Shown: positions 5,296-5,794 of the stretch, in pieces
How positions within the stretch are numbered: the first letter of the stretch is position 1
How the letters are laid out: every line of letters begins with the position of its first letter
From: Acidimicrobiaceae bacterium
GTDB lineage: Bacteria; Actinomycetota; Acidimicrobiia; Acidimicrobiales; UBA8190
Direction: 5' to 3'
DNA length: 5,794 nucleotides
NCBI GenBank assembly: GCA_003453695.1
Contig: DMNK01000041.1
Coordinates: 1 to 5,794, forward strand
Program-made: the position numbers and the translations under genes
Notes under the pieces: generated by a model
Database searches by the model: none
Seen by the model: the letters and a program-made list of their open reading frames with translations, nothing else
Told to the model about the DNA's origin: nothing

Positions 5296-5794
5296 TCAGG
5301 TCTCGAGATCCTGGTTGTGGCGCAGCAGGATCGTCGAGTGCGCCGTCAGGTTCACGGTCTGCTGCTTGACCAGCCGGGGGCCGGGGTGGGCGGTGTTGAG
5401 CAGCTCCTCCCACACCCCGGCGCGGTCCATGCGCGGCAGCGTGTAGAGCCGTGAGCGCGTTCCGCCGTTCAACAGCAGCAGGACCGTCTCGCCGAAGACG
5501 ATCCGCCCCCGTTCGTCCACGTCGTCGGCAGCCCGCCCCTGCAGCAGCATGCCGAGGGTGCGGGTCTCCGGATTCCGCCAATCCTCCTCGATCATCTCCG
5601 TGCCGTCCGGCCGCACCCAGGTGACATCGGGGTTCCCGCCTCCGCTCGGCCGGCCGGTCAAGAAATTCCTGCGGCGCAGGATGGGATTGCTCTTGAAGAC
5701 CCCGATGACCTCGCGGGTGTACTCGAGCAAGGACCACGCCGCGTCGTCGAAGTCCCAGTCGAACCAGCTGACCTCGTTGTCCTGGCAGTAGGCG
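5296..5794 (-). CDS. glgX: Glycogen debranching enzyme GlgX/TreX, C-terminal part, 5' end outside the window
   Basis: The visible 165 residues are the end of a GH13 isoamylase-type debranching enzyme, which hydrolyses alpha-1,6 branch linkages in phosphorylase-trimmed glycogen in the cytoplasm. Recognisable are the YCQDNEVSWFDWD stretch (2-14) after the catalytic barrel, the helix LLEYTREVIGVFKSNPILRR (22-41), RRNFLTGRP (41-49), the WVRPDGTEMIEEDW segment (59-72) and TLGMLLQGRAADDVDERG (79-96), followed by the beta-sandwich C-terminal domain ending in TILLRHNQDLET. The frame is open to the edge: TTG at 5730 is an internal Leu codon, not the start. The (beta/alpha)8 catalytic domain and the active-site Asp/Glu residues lie beyond the window. 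Family identity is secure, but GlgX and TreX cannot be separated from this part. Confidence 0.92.
   Translation of the reverse strand, partial: AYCQDNEVSWFDWDFDDAAWSLLEYTREVIGVFKSNPILRRRNFLTGRPSGGGNPDVTWVRPDGTEMIEEDWRNPETRTLGMLLQGRAADDVDERGRIVFGETVLLLLNGGTRSRLYTLPRMDRAGVWEELLNTAHPGPRLVKQQTVNLTAHSTILLRHNQDLET

Overview
The window is very GC-rich DNA with dense coding, short gaps and third-position G/C bias. Together with the gene families present, this points to a high-GC actinobacterium. The gene types and a recurring CCTAG-type -10 motif just upstream of start codons resemble Acidimicrobiia, but that placement is an inference. No RNA genes, mobile elements or CRISPR arrays were seen, and no stretch over 300 bases lacks a gene.

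Layout from left to right. (1) 34-810 (+) encodes a crotonase-fold enoyl-CoA hydratase/isomerase homologue that has neither catalytic glutamate of the classical hydratases. A perfect inverted repeat covers its promoter. (2) 797-1174 and 1171-2133 (-) form a two-gene unit: an ACAD10/11-type aminoglycoside-phosphotransferase-like kinase, then a small DUF6285 protein. The pair overlaps by 4 nt (GTGA) and is probably translationally coupled. The DUF6285 gene converges on and overlaps the crotonase gene by 14 nt. (3) A 98- to 137-bp divergent region (depending on the start chosen to its right) carries a GGTGTTACACC palindrome and a -10-like motif. (4) 2232-3275 (+) encodes a CrtC/AttH-like (DUF7065/DUF7064) protein with an uncertain start. 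Two nt later, 3278-4345 (+) encodes a single polypeptide joining a class I SAM-dependent methyltransferase to a Mug/TDG-type mismatch-specific uracil-DNA glycosylase. (5) 4414-5247 (+) encodes an N-terminally membrane-anchored protein resembling LppX/LprG. (6) 5296-5794 (-) is the C-terminal part of a GlgX/TreX-type glycogen debranching enzyme that runs off the right edge.

The crotonase, the ACAD-type phosphotransferase with DUF6285, and the DUF7064/7065 protein are types often found in actinobacterial lipid, steroid or acyl-CoA catabolic regions, so the left half may be a lipid-related neighbourhood. The right half looks like unrelated housekeeping or accessory genes. The most unusual item is the methyltransferase-Mug fusion. 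The most useful regulatory observation is that three plus-strand genes carry a CCTAG(G/C)(G/C)T box ending 6-8 nt before the likely first codon, a layout expected for leaderless transcripts.
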